Positions 24,615-32,729 of a stretch of DNA of 64,000 nt are shown here, in pieces. A model generated the notes under the pieces. The model ran no database searches and was not told where the DNA came from. It was given only the letters and a program-made list of their open reading frames with translations. A program made the translations under genes and the position numbers. The DNA comes from Azospirillum lipoferum 4B (GTDB taxonomy: Bacteria; Pseudomonadota; Alphaproteobacteria; Azospirillales; Azospirillaceae). Position 1 is the first letter of the stretch. Each line of letters opens with the position of its first letter. Location: the NCBI RefSeq assembly GCF_000283655.1, contig NC_016585.1:881501-945500 (forward strand). Reading direction: 5' to 3'.

Positions 24615-25634
24615 ATGAAGTGCAATGAACAGCAGTCCGGCGTTTCCAAGATCGACACGATCGGTTTTCTCCTGGTTCCCGATTTCTCCATGATCGCGTT
24701 CACCGCGGCGGTGGAGCCTCTGCGCCTTGCCAACCACATCAGCGGAAGGGAGCTGTATCGCTGGGCGCTGCTTTCCCCGAACGGCGGTGTCCAGCGGGCC
24801 AGCAACGGCATCGGGATCTGCGTCGATCACACCATCGCCGACGCCCCGCCGATGTCCGCCGTGATGGTGTGCAGCGGAGTCGGTGGCCACTGGTACGAGG
24901 ATCGGGCGGTTTTCTCGTGGATGCGGCGTTCGGCCGCCCAGGGAACCGCCTTCGGTGCCCTGTGCACGGCCAGCCACATCCTGGCCCGCGCCGGCCTGCT
25001 GAACGGCTACCGCTGCACCATCCATTGGGAGAACATGGCCGGCTTCGCCGAGACCTTCCCGGAGATCGAGGCGACCGGCGAACTGTTCACCATCGACCGC
25101 AACCGCTTCACCTGCGCGGGCGGCACCGCCGCCACCGACATGATGCTGCACCTGATCGCCGCCCGCCATGGCGAGAAGCTGGCGGCGGACATCGCCGAGC
25201 AACTCCTGCACACCAAGATCCGGGCCGGCAGCGTCCGCCAGCAGGAGGAACTGCAGACCAATCCGATGCTGGATCACGAGGATCTCAACGCCGCCGTGGC
25301 GGTGATGCAGGCCAACATCGAAGAGCCGCTGGATCTGCTGACGCTGGCCGCGGAACTGGGTCAGTCCCGCCGGAACCTGGAGCGGCTGTTCCGCAGATAC
25401 ATGAACTGCTCGCCGGCCAAATACTATCTCGGCCTCCGGATGAAGCGGGCGCGGCAGTTGCTGTGCCAGACCCGCATGTCGGTGATGGAGGTGTCGATCA
25501 GCTGCGGCTTCATTTCCGCCACCCACTTCAGCAAATGCTATCGCGACCATTTCGGCGTCGCACCGCGCAGCGACCGCCAGAACCAGCGGCACAGCCCGCT
25601 TGCCGCAGCGCATGAGTTCGCCGGACTGACCTGA
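24615..25634 (+). CDS. GlxA-family AraC transcription regulator, GbdR-like
   Basis: 339 aa from ATG 24615 (MKCNEQQSG); upstream in-frame starts add a basic, non-conserved stretch. The N-terminal ~190 residues are a DJ-1/PfpI-like domain (IGFLLVPDFSMIAFTAAVEPLRLAN in part, GALCTASHILARAGLLNG, RFTCAGGTAATDMML). The C-terminal part is a double helix-turn-helix AraC domain (LDLLTLAAELGQSRRNLERLFRRY, EVSISCGFISATHFSKCYRDHFG). The sequence resembles GbdR, which senses glycine betaine or dimethylglycine in Pseudomonas and activates their catabolism. Sitting between the two H4MPT operons and near dgcAB, it may link N-methyl compound use to formaldehyde oxidation. Confidence 0.85.
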   Translation: MKCNEQQSGVSKIDTIGFLLVPDFSMIAFTAAVEPLRLANHISGRELYRWALLSPNGGVQRASNGIGICVDHTIADAPPMSAVMVCSGVGGHWYEDRAVFSWMRRSAAQGTAFGALCTASHILARAGLLNGYRCTIHWENMAGFAETFPEIEATGELFTIDRNRFTCAGGTAATDMMLHLIAARHGEKLAADIAEQLLHTKIRAGSVRQQEELQTNPMLDHEDLNAAVAVMQANIEEPLDLLTLAAELGQSRRNLERLFRRYMNCSPAKYYLGLRMKRARQLLCQTRMSVMEVSISCGFISATHFSKCYRDHFGVAPRSDRQNQRHSPLAAAHEFAGLT

Positions 25635-25823
25635 TAGCGCAACCGACACCGCGGCGCGGACCGGCGCCGCTTCGAAAAGACTTGCGGGGGACGGCGGAAA
25701 AGACCAAATCGGTGTCGCATTCGAACAGATACCGTCCCCTGGATACCGCTAAGGTACAAAACGGCCTGCCCGACACCAATCCTCGTCTGGCCCCGCCGGA
25801 CAACAGCCAGGAGGACGGCACCG

Positions 25824-26321
25824 ATGCTCGAAACGATCCTTTCCGCCCAATGCGCACGCGGCGCGACTGCGGCCGATTCAAGGGTGTCCACGATCCCCGC
25901 AGGCCTCTACGAACTGTTTCTGGAGAATGTCGTCCTGCCCTGCCGGATCGGCGTCTTCGATTACGAGCGTGACGCTCCCCAGCGCGTGCGCATCGACCTG
26001 CTGTTGCATGTGCGCCAGGACAGTGCCCAATTCTCCGACGATATCGGCGACGTGCTGTCCTACGACGATCTGCTGTCGGGGCTGAAGCGGATCCTGATGG
26101 ACGAGCACACCAATCTGGTCGAGATGCTGGCGGAAAAGATCGCCCGCATGTGCCTTGCCCACGAACAGGTGCAGTCGGCCCGCGTGTCGGTGGCGAAGCT
26201 GGACATCTATGACGGGGTCGCGGTTCCCGGCATCCGGCTGGAGCGGACGCGCGACCAGCTGCCCGGTTCGTCCCTGCCGGCGTCCCGTCGCCTGATGGTC
26301 TTGACCGATCGGCGGATCTGA
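25824..26321 (+). CDS. folB: Dihydroneopterin aldolase (FolB family)
   Basis: 165 aa with a strong ribosome site (CCAGGAGG) before ATG 25824. After a ~27-residue N-terminal extension the FolB fold is clear: LYELFLENVVLPCRIGVFDYER in part, QRVRIDLLLHV, GDVLSYDDLL, NLVEMLAEKIA and ARVSVAKLDIYDG. The aldolase cleaves dihydroneopterin to 6-hydroxymethyl-dihydropterin. As first gene of an operon with mfnE, a DmrB-like flavoprotein, a DHPS-like gene and mfnB, it probably supplies the pterin for H4MPT rather than only folate. A 189-base gap separates it from the regulator. Confidence 0.88.
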   Translation: MLETILSAQCARGATAADSRVSTIPAGLYELFLENVVLPCRIGVFDYERDAPQRVRIDLLLHVRQDSAQFSDDIGDVLSYDDLLSGLKRILMDEHTNLVEMLAEKIARMCLAHEQVQSARVSVAKLDIYDGVAVPGIRLERTRDQLPGSSLPASRRLMVLTDRRI

Positions 26322-26325
26322 TCCG

Positions 26326-27039
26326 ATGACGGCCAACCCATCGCCTGAAGACGGATCGCCAAACGCTGCAGGGAACGTCACGGCACGGCCCTGGGTGATC
26401 AAGATCGGCGGCAGCCTGTCGGACTGGCACCGGCTGGGAACATGGTTGGACCTGATCTCCCAGCCCGGCCATCTCCACCCTCTGGTCATCGTGCCGGGCG
26501 GCGGCCCCTTCGCCGATGCGGTGCGCGACGCCCAGGACAATTGGCGCTTCGACGACCGGCTCGCCCATCGCATGGCCCTGCTGGCGATGGAGCAGTTCGG
26601 GTTGATGCTGCACGGCATTTGCCCGGCCCTGCAGACCGCGGCGACGCGCGAACGGCTGCGCTCGCTGATCCGGGCGGGGATGCCGGCGGTGTGGCTGCCG
26701 TCGGCGATGGCGCTCGACCAACCGGAGATCGCCGAAAGCTGGGATGTCACCTCCGACAGTCTGGCGGCATGGCTGGCGATGGAGCTGGACGCGGCGGCGC
26801 TGGTGCTGGTCAAGTCGGGTCCCTGCCCTTGTGCGGCCACCGATGCGGCGGCGCTGGCCCGCGACGGGCTGGTCGATGCGGCTTTCCCGCATTGGCGCGC
26901 GCGCTTCGCCGGCGAAACCTGGTGCATCCATCGCGACAACCACATGCTGATGGAAGAGGCGCTTGCCGGCCGCGCAAATCCCGGCTGCACCCTGCTGCGC
27001 AGCCCGGAGGCGGAACTTCTGCCAAGCGTGCGAGCATGA
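26326..27039 (+). CDS. mfnE: Amino-acid-kinase family protein, MfnE-like (methylofuran synthesis)
   Basis: 237 aa. Kinase features are WVIKIGGSLSDW near residue 25, HPLVIVPGGGPFADAVR, SWDVTSDSLAAWLA and LVKSGP. This short amino-acid-kinase form occurs with H4MPT genes. In methanogens MfnE phosphorylates aminomethylfuran-methyl phosphate to activate it for coupling to tyramine. Together with mfnD and mfnB here, a methylofuran role is likely. The gene follows folB by 4 bases and overlaps the next by 4 bases. Confidence 0.78.
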   Translation: MTANPSPEDGSPNAAGNVTARPWVIKIGGSLSDWHRLGTWLDLISQPGHLHPLVIVPGGGPFADAVRDAQDNWRFDDRLAHRMALLAMEQFGLMLHGICPALQTAATRERLRSLIRAGMPAVWLPSAMALDQPEIAESWDVTSDSLAAWLAMELDAAALVLVKSGPCPCAATDAAALARDGLVDAAFPHWRARFAGETWCIHRDNHMLMEEALAGRANPGCTLLRSPEAELLPSVRA

Positions 27040-27617
27040 CCGGGGAATCTCCCGACCCCGCTTCGCCGCGGCTTGCCTGGGCGCTGACCGGATCCGGCCA
27101 TTACATTAAGGAGACGCTCGACCTGATGGCGCGGCTGGCGCCGCTCGACGTCTTCCTCAGCAAGGCGGCCGAGGAGGTGATGCGCATGTACCGCCGCCGC
27201 GACGGCAACTTCCCGCCGGGCACCCGCCTGTTCCGCGACCGTGCCGCCAGCGCGCCGCAGATCGGGCGGTTCTATTTCGGCGAGTACCACACGCTGGTGG
27301 TGGGGCCGGCCACCTCGAACACGGTCGCCAAATGCGTGCAGGGGATCTCCGACACGCTGCCGACCAACGCCTTCGCCCAGGCCGGCAAATGCCGGGTGCC
27401 CTGCATCGTCTTCGCCTGCGACACAGCGCCGGAAATGATGACCGAGGCGCCGCACGGCATGGTGCCGGTCTATCCCCGGCGCATCGACCTGGAGAATGTC
27501 GAACGGCTGCGCGGGTTCGAGGCGACCACCGTCGTCGAAACCGTTTCCGAACTTGAAGCGGCGCTGGCAACGCGCCTGGACTCCGTGCGTCCGGAAAGGC
27601 GCCTGGTGAATGTCTGA
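27036..27617 (+). CDS. Flavoprotein, DmrB-like dihydromethanopterin reductase candidate
   Basis: 193 aa from ATG 27036 overlapping the mfnE stop. It has the FMN-binding flavoprotein (HFCD) fold: LAWALTGSGHYIKETLDLM with an early SGH loop, DVFLSKAAEEVMRMY, YHTLVVGPATSNTVAKCVQGI in part, DTLPTNAFAQAGKCRVPCIVFACD. Archaeal-type DmrB proteins of this fold reduce dihydromethanopterin to H4MPT in methanogens and some bacteria. The operon supports that job. A decarboxylase-like flavoprotein is the alternative from fold alone. Confidence 0.7.
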   Translation: MTGESPDPASPRLAWALTGSGHYIKETLDLMARLAPLDVFLSKAAEEVMRMYRRRDGNFPPGTRLFRDRAASAPQIGRFYFGEYHTLVVGPATSNTVAKCVQGISDTLPTNAFAQAGKCRVPCIVFACDTAPEMMTEAPHGMVPVYPRRIDLENVERLRGFEATTVVETVSELEAALATRLDSVRPERRLVNV

Positions 27618-29028
27618 CAACCTCGTCTTCGTGACCGGAAAGCTGGCGGAGCCACGCCTGCGGGCGGTGCTCAACGGGATGGCGTCCTCACCTTTCAGGT
27701 TCGACGTGGTGCAGATCGGCGTCAGCGTCGCCGCCCTGATGACCGAGGAACTGATCAGGCGCCGCCTCCCGCCGCCGCCGCCGGGTTCCCGGGTGATCCT
27801 GCCCGGCCGGACCCGCTGCGATCTGGCGGCACTGTCCGGGCATTTCGGTGTCACCTTCGAACGCGGGCCGGAAGAACTGCGCGACATCCCCGCCTATCTC
27901 GGCGGGCGGGCGGCGCGGACCGACCTGTCCCGCCATGCGGTGACGATCTTCGCGGAGATCGTCGACGCCCCCCACCGCTCCGTCGACACTCTGCTGGAAA
28001 CCGCCGCAAGGCTGCGCCGTGACGGTGCCGACGTGATCGACATCGGCTGCCACCCCGGCGAACGGTTCGAAGGGCTGGAGGCCGCCGTCGCCGCCCTGGT
28101 CGCCGCCGGCCACACCGTCAGCGTCGACAGCGCCGACCCCGAGGAGCTGCTGCGCGGGGCGTCGGCCGGTGCCTCCTACCTGCTCAGCCTCAACGAGGAC
28201 ACGCTGTGGGTGCTGGATCGGACGGCCGCCACCCCGATCCTGATTCCGGGCAAGGCGCGCGACCTGGACTCGCTGTGCCGCGCCGTCGACCGGCTGCGGA
28301 CCTCCGGCCGGCGTTTCCTCGCCGATCCGGTGCTCGACCCCATCCATTACGGCTTCACGGAGTCGGTGGTCCGCTATCACGACCTGCGCCGGCGCTATCC
28401 CGACATCGAGATGCTGATGGGCATCGGCAACCTGACCGAACTGACCGACGCCGACACCACCGGCACCACGGCTCTGCTGATGGGCATGGTGTCGGAACTG
28501 TCCATCGGCGCCGTCCTGACCCTGCAAGTCAGCCCGCATGCCCGCACCGCCGTGCGCGAGGCCGACCGGGCGCGGCGGATCATGCATGCCGCCGCCGAAA
28601 GCGGCAGCCTGCCCAAGGGCATCGACGACGGGCTGCTGGCTCTGCGCGACCGCCGTCCCTTCGCCGGCACCCCGGCCGAGATCGCGGAGACCGCCCGCAG
28701 CATCCGCGACCCCTCCTTCCGGGTGGAGGTGGCCGAGGACGGCGTCCATGTCTATAACCGTGACGGGCACCATGTGGCGACCGATCCGTACCGTCTCTAT
28801 CCCCTGCTGGGGCTGGCGGAGGACGGCGGACATGCCTTCTACATGGGGGTGGAGTTGCAGAAGGCCTTTCTCGCCTGGCAGCTCGGCAAGCGCTATGTCC
28901 AGGACGAAGACCTCTCCTGGGGCTGCACCGTGGAGACGGCGGCAGAGGCGGACAGCGACATCCACGGTTTCAAGACGGCCGGCACGACCTTGCAGGAGCG
29001 CCGCCGGGCCTGCGGAAGGGCATCATGA
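27610..29028 (+). CDS. Dihydropteroate-synthase-like protein of H4MPT clusters (DUF6513/TIGR00284 type)
   Basis: 472 aa, overlapping the previous gene by 8 bases. The middle of the protein has pterin-binding TIM-barrel features: GADVIDIGCHPGERFEGLEAAV in part, TVSVDSADPEEL, RFLADPVLDPIHYGF and MLMGIGNLTELTDADTTG. It is much longer than folate DHPS (about 280 aa). The family is tied to H4MPT producers and is predicted to join hydroxymethyl-pterin diphosphate to ribofuranosylaminobenzene phosphate. The N-terminal ~115 residues form an extra domain with a proline run (PPPPPG). Confidence 0.85.
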   Translation: MSDNLVFVTGKLAEPRLRAVLNGMASSPFRFDVVQIGVSVAALMTEELIRRRLPPPPPGSRVILPGRTRCDLAALSGHFGVTFERGPEELRDIPAYLGGRAARTDLSRHAVTIFAEIVDAPHRSVDTLLETAARLRRDGADVIDIGCHPGERFEGLEAAVAALVAAGHTVSVDSADPEELLRGASAGASYLLSLNEDTLWVLDRTAATPILIPGKARDLDSLCRAVDRLRTSGRRFLADPVLDPIHYGFTESVVRYHDLRRRYPDIEMLMGIGNLTELTDADTTGTTALLMGMVSELSIGAVLTLQVSPHARTAVREADRARRIMHAAAESGSLPKGIDDGLLALRDRRPFAGTPAEIAETARSIRDPSFRVEVAEDGVHVYNRDGHHVATDPYRLYPLLGLAEDGGHAFYMGVELQKAFLAWQLGKRYVQDEDLSWGCTVETAAEADSDIHGFKTAGTTLQERRRACGRAS

Positions 29029-29612
29029 TCCTGGAAACCATCGTCACCACGCTGGGCGCCGACGGCACCCCGCACATCGCGCCCTTCGGCGTCACCCGGA
29101 CCGGAGAGGGTCTGGCGATCGCCCCCTTCCGCCCCTCCGTCACGCTCAATGCGCTGGAGGCCACCGGCCGGGCCGTGGTCAACCTCACCGACGATGCGCG
29201 GCTGTTCGCCGGCTGCCTGACCGGACGGCGGGACTGGCCGCTGGTCCCGGCGACCGCCATCGCGGGTGTGCGTCTGGTCGACAGCCTCGCCCATTGGGAG
29301 GTGGAGGTTGTTCGGGTGGAGGCCGACCCGGTGCGCCCGCGCTTCCATTGCCGATGCGTCCATGAAGAGGCGCATCGGCCCTTCGCCGGCCACAACCGCG
29401 CCGCCGCCGCCGTGATCGAGGCCGCGATCCTGTGCAGCCGCCTGCATCTGCTGCCGCGGGAGAAGGTGGAACGGGAAATGGCTTACCTTGCCATTGCCGT
29501 CGAAAAAGCCGCCGGAGCGCGGGAACGGGAGGCCTGGGGCTGGCTGTGTGACCGTCTGGCGGCCTTTCGGGCCGAAGCTGACCGCAAGGCCGAGCCAAAG
29601 GTGCTTTCATGA
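29025..29612 (+). CDS. DUF447-family flavin-reductase-like protein
   Basis: 195 aa, overlapping the preceding stop by 4 bases. The start MILETIVTTLGADGTPHIAPFGV in part, RPSVTLNALEATGRAVVNLTDD, WEVEVVRVE and LAIAVEKAAGAREREAW match DUF447, a split beta-barrel family with likely flavin binding. It is common next to H4MPT and methanofuran genes in archaea and bacteria. Its reaction is unknown to me; a redox step in cofactor synthesis is a guess. It overlaps mfnB by 4 bases. Confidence 0.78.
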   Translation: MILETIVTTLGADGTPHIAPFGVTRTGEGLAIAPFRPSVTLNALEATGRAVVNLTDDARLFAGCLTGRRDWPLVPATAIAGVRLVDSLAHWEVEVVRVEADPVRPRFHCRCVHEEAHRPFAGHNRAAAAVIEAAILCSRLHLLPREKVEREMAYLAIAVEKAAGAREREAWGWLCDRLAAFRAEADRKAEPKVLS

Positions 29613-30301
29613 TCCGCATGCTCGCCAGCGTGACCGATCCCGAAGAAGCCGATCTTGCGGTGGAGGCCGGCGCCGACCTGATCGATCTGAAAAATCCGCG
29701 CGAGGGCGCCCTGGGCGCGTTGCCCGCCGACTTGATCCGCGCCTGCCTCGCAACGGTATCCGGACGACGGCCGGTCAGCGCCACCATCGGCGATCTGCCG
29801 ATGGATCCAGACATCACGGCGATGGCCGTCTCCCGGACGGCGGCCACCGGGGTCGACATCGTGAAGATGGGGATCGTCGCCGGCGGCGACCCGGCCGCCT
29901 GCATCGAGGCGGCGGCACTGGCACGCGGCGCTTCCGCGCTGGTCGGCGTCATCCTTGCCGACCTGACGCCCCCCACGCCCGATCTGGTTCATGCCATGGC
30001 CGATGCCGGCTTCATCGGCGTGATGCTGGACACCGGACTGAAGGACGGCCGCAGCTTGCGCGATCATCTGTCCACCGACGCGCTGGCCGATTTCATCGGA
30101 CGGGCACGCGATGCCGGATTGTCGGCAGGGTTGGCCGGGTCCCTGAGGCTTGCCGACATCCCCCCTCTTGCGGCGCTGGGTCCGTCGATTCTCGGCTTTC
30201 GCGGCGCCCTGTGCCAGGGTGGCGCACGACGCGAGGTGATGGACCCGGACAGGATCGCCGAGGTCATCCGAAGCGTGCGCGGTCACCGTGGGCCGACCTG
30301 A
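29609..30301 (+). CDS. mfnB: (5-formylfuran-3-yl)methyl phosphate synthase MfnB
   Basis: 230 aa. The protein is a TIM barrel with the MfnB signature: MLASVTDPEEADLAVEAGADLIDLKNPREGALGA (29618-29719), VSATIGDLPMDP, VDIVKMGIVAGGD and GLAGSLRLADI. MfnB makes the furan ring of methanofuran from two glyceraldehyde-3-phosphate molecules. This is the last gene of the folB-to-mfnB operon and good evidence that the organism makes a methylofuran for its Fhc complex. Confidence 0.9.
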   Translation: MIRMLASVTDPEEADLAVEAGADLIDLKNPREGALGALPADLIRACLATVSGRRPVSATIGDLPMDPDITAMAVSRTAATGVDIVKMGIVAGGDPAACIEAAALARGASALVGVILADLTPPTPDLVHAMADAGFIGVMLDTGLKDGRSLRDHLSTDALADFIGRARDAGLSAGLAGSLRLADIPPLAALGPSILGFRGALCQGGARREVMDPDRIAEVIRSVRGHRGPT

Positions 30302-30571
30302 CGCCACCGGTCTGCGGCCATGTCGGCAACGCATGAACCGGCCCATCATGCCGATCGGGCCGAAGCGCTCCAATCGCCACTGAGAAAAGGCACTGCCGGA
30401 ATAAAATAGCCATCCGAGCCGCTATACTGAGGAAGAAGCAACGGCACTGACGGCTATCTAAATTTCCGCAGATGTGTTGGTATCGGGATTCCACCCGATG
30501 AAGAATGGTCGATCCCCGTTCCCTTTGAACCACCGGCCGGCACCACCACGCTTTTTCAAAGGAACGCCTTC
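30302..30571. other. Intergenic region after mfnB
   Basis: 270 bases. CGGCCC (30339-30344) can pair with GGGCCG (30357-30362), a possible weak terminator without a T-tract. Further right is a modest AT-rich patch (around 30400-30480) that may hold the promoter of the transglutaminase-like gene. No convincing gene on either strand. Confidence 0.4.
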
Positions 30572-31381
30572 ATGCGTATACGACTGGGTTACCAGCTGAC
30601 CTTCAGCTTTCCCGCTCCCACGCCGATGATCGTGATGCTGAACGTGCATTACTCGCGCGTCGGAGACCTGGAGCAGCCCGACCACATCGTCACCAGCGTA
30701 CCGGCACCGATCCAGGGTTACCGCGACAGTTTCGGCAACTGGTGCAGCCGGCTGGTCGCGCCCGCCGGACTTGTCACCATCAGCGCCGACAGCATCATCC
30801 GGGACAGCGGGCTCCCCGACCCGGCCGAGCCCGGCGCCGTGCAGCACCGGGTGGACGAGCTGCCGGCCGACACCCTGCTGTTCCTGCTGGGCAGCCGCTA
30901 TTGCGAGACGGATGTCCTGTCGGACGAGGCGTGGCGGCTGTTCGCGGGCACCGCACCGGGATGGGCGCGGGTCCAGGCGATCTGCGATTTCGTCCACGGC
31001 CATGTGACCTTCGGCTACGAGCATTCGCGCCCGACGCGGACCGCGGCCCAGACCTATGCCGAGAAGCGTGGGGTCTGCCGTGACTACGCTCATCTCGCCA
31101 TCGCCTTTTGCCGCGCCATGAACATTCCCGCGCGCTACTGCACCGGCTACATCAGCGACATCGGCGAGCCGCCGCCCTATGCGCCGATGGATTTCGCGGC
31201 CTGGATGGAGGTGTATCTCGGTGGCCGCTGGCATGTCTTCGACCCACGGAACAACGCCCCCCGGATCGGACGAATCCTGATCGCCCAGGGGCGCGACGCC
31301 GCCGATGTGCCGCTTACCCACACCTTCGGCCCCAACACGCTGACGGGATTCAAAATCTGGACGGACGAGGTGGTCGCCTGA
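30572..31381 (+). CDS. Transglutaminase-like cysteine peptidase family protein
   Basis: 269 aa with AAAGGAAC before ATG 30572. An N-terminal beta domain (residues 1-110) precedes a transglutaminase core: YAEKRGVCRDYAHLAIAFCRAMNIPARYCTGY (31058-31153) with the catalytic Cys, then GGRWHVFDPRNNAPRIGRI supplying His and Asp. Bacterial members often act as proteases or peptide-modifying enzymes in the cytoplasm; no signal peptide is visible. It converges on the DUF2188-like genes. It is not part of the H4MPT operon. Confidence 0.85.
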   Translation: MRIRLGYQLTFSFPAPTPMIVMLNVHYSRVGDLEQPDHIVTSVPAPIQGYRDSFGNWCSRLVAPAGLVTISADSIIRDSGLPDPAEPGAVQHRVDELPADTLLFLLGSRYCETDVLSDEAWRLFAGTAPGWARVQAICDFVHGHVTFGYEHSRPTRTAAQTYAEKRGVCRDYAHLAIAFCRAMNIPARYCTGYISDIGEPPPYAPMDFAAWMEVYLGGRWHVFDPRNNAPRIGRILIAQGRDAADVPLTHTFGPNTLTGFKIWTDEVVA

Positions 31382-31391
31382 TCGGTACAGG

Positions 31392-31754
31392 CTATGCCCG
31401 GCCCGCCACCGCGGCGTCCGGCGTCATCGCCTCCAGGCCCCTGACGGGCAGCGGCGGGACCGGTGCGCGGGCGCGTTCGCGGCGCGGCAGCAGGGCAATC
31501 CGATGCAGATCCTCCACCCAGGGCGACGGGTAGCTGTCGGTGCCGAAGATCCATACGGTGGCCATGATGCCTTCCGCGCTACGCAGCAGGACGCGGGCGT
31601 CATGGCCGTCCTTGCCGGCATGGTTGGCGGCCTGCACCGCGGCGATCAGGGCGCCGACCTGTCCGTTGGGAAAGGGGCCGTACCGTTCCCCTTCCAGCCC
31701 GATGAACCAGCCGTCCGTCCGGCACGACACGATGTAATGGGCTGAGAGGCTCAT
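31392..31754 (-). CDS. Small DUF2188-like protein
   Basis: 120 aa. The stretch HYIVSCRTDGWFIGLEGERYGPF followed by QVGALIAAVQAANHAGKDGHDARVLL (31614-31748) has the DUF2188 pattern: a two-strand 'W-x-V/I-x-x-E-G' segment and a helix ending before a short strand. The C-terminus (ALLPRRERARAPVPPLPV) is low-complexity. It is the third gene of a leftward trio. Function unknown; such proteins often sit with stress-response genes. Confidence 0.65.
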   Translation of the reverse strand: MSLSAHYIVSCRTDGWFIGLEGERYGPFPNGQVGALIAAVQAANHAGKDGHDARVLLRSAEGIMATVWIFGTDSYPSPWVEDLHRIALLPRRERARAPVPPLPVRGLEAMTPDAAVAGRA

Positions 31755-31758
31755 GAGG

Positions 31759-32001
31759 TCACAGTTCCTTGATGGCGGTTGCGCCGGCCACGGCGCAGGC
31801 CATGGTGAGACGGGTCAGCACGGCCCCCCGCATCAGGCTGGCTTGTCCCGGCGGCGAAAAGGCGGGGGGAAGAAGGTCGGATCGCGTGTCGTGGAACGCC
31901 GGATGCCAACGGCGCTCGGCATTCGTCCAGCGCAGCTGTTCGCGCAGCACATCGGCGCCATGGGGGCATCGCCCTTCGATGGAGTGGAACAGCGGGGTCA
32001 T
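31759..32001 (-). CDS. Small hypothetical protein
   Basis: 80 aa from ATG 32001, preceded by CTGGAGGAACGCCC. It starts MTPLFHSIEGRCPHGADVLREQ and contains RWHPAFHDTRSDLLPPAFSPPGQ and a C-terminal hydrophobic stretch (RLTMACAVAGATAIKEL). I do not recognise it. The ATG overlaps the stop of the preceding gene by 4 bases and the next gene starts 5 bases after its stop, so it looks like a real member of a co-translated trio. Confidence 0.55.
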   Translation of the reverse strand: MTPLFHSIEGRCPHGADVLREQLRWTNAERRWHPAFHDTRSDLLPPAFSPPGQASLMRGAVLTRLTMACAVAGATAIKEL

Positions 32002-32363
32002 GGGCGTTCCTCCAGTGCGGAATTGGCCGGTGCGGATGTGACCAGCGCGGATTTGGCCGTCAGGGCGTCGGCCATGGCTGGAACCGCCGGATGCGGTGAA
32101 CCGGCAATCGCTTCTGACGCTCCGCCGGCCGATCCGCCGATAGCCGCACAGCACCAGCGGACATGGCAGCGTTCCCCTGCCGCCGATTGCGCCAGCACGA
32201 CGCTGGCGAAGCCGAGCCGTTCCGCCGCCTGCGCTTCACGAATGGCTTTGGCGAGCGCATCGGTTCGGTTGGCGCAGGGCGGATAGACGAATCCGTCCAC
32301 ACGCACGATCCAGCCGACGCGGGTTTTCAAAATGAAGAAGGCAAGCCTTGTGCGGGCATCCAT
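31998..32363 (-). CDS. Small DUF2188-like protein
   Basis: 121 aa from ATG 32363, with GGAGACC upstream. RVGWIVRVDGFVYPPCANRTDALAKAIREAQAAERLG (32187-32297 in part) matches the DUF2188 strand-strand-helix layout and is alike the last gene of the trio. The C-terminal ~40 residues are alanine- and serine-rich. First gene of a leftward three-gene unit. Function unknown. Confidence 0.6.
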   Translation of the reverse strand: MDARTRLAFFILKTRVGWIVRVDGFVYPPCANRTDALAKAIREAQAAERLGFASVVLAQSAAGERCHVRWCCAAIGGSAGGASEAIAGSPHPAVPAMADALTAKSALVTSAPANSALEERP

Positions 32364-32729
32364 GGGGTGGTCTCCGATGTGGGCCGGATGTGTCGGCGTT
32401 GGCGGCAGCCATGCCGTCCGGATCGAGTCACACCAGGAAGGGCCCGGGATTTGCGGACCGCAGCAAAAATGAGCAAGCCTGGGTGGCTTCAGCAGACTCG
32501 AATTGGTGACCTGCGAAGCAATTTGCAATGGACACTATGCGGAATCGCTGGCTCCCGATGGCTTTTCGCCAATCGGATGCGTGCGTCCGTTTGTTCCTGA
32601 TTGGCGGAAAATGGCGCTGAAAACTCCGAGAAGTCTCCACCGCCATCGCCCTTCATTCCGCCACGGCCGAAGTCGGCTGCGGCGGGAGGCGGCCGGATCG
32701 CCGCCCCTTCATGGTATGCCCGCTTGGGG
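32364..32729. other. Intergenic region between the DUF2188-like trio and DUF2382 genes
   Basis: 366 bases. The stretch 32470-32560 is relatively AT-rich and probably contains the promoter for the leftward trio. Short frames on both strands have no recognisable product and poor coding character. No terminator hairpin or repeat stands out. Confidence 0.35.

Noticed and set aside
30264..30533. Leftward 89-codon frame between mfnB and the transglutaminase-like gene
   Set aside because: No ribosome site or family resemblance, and it overlaps the end of mfnB antisense.
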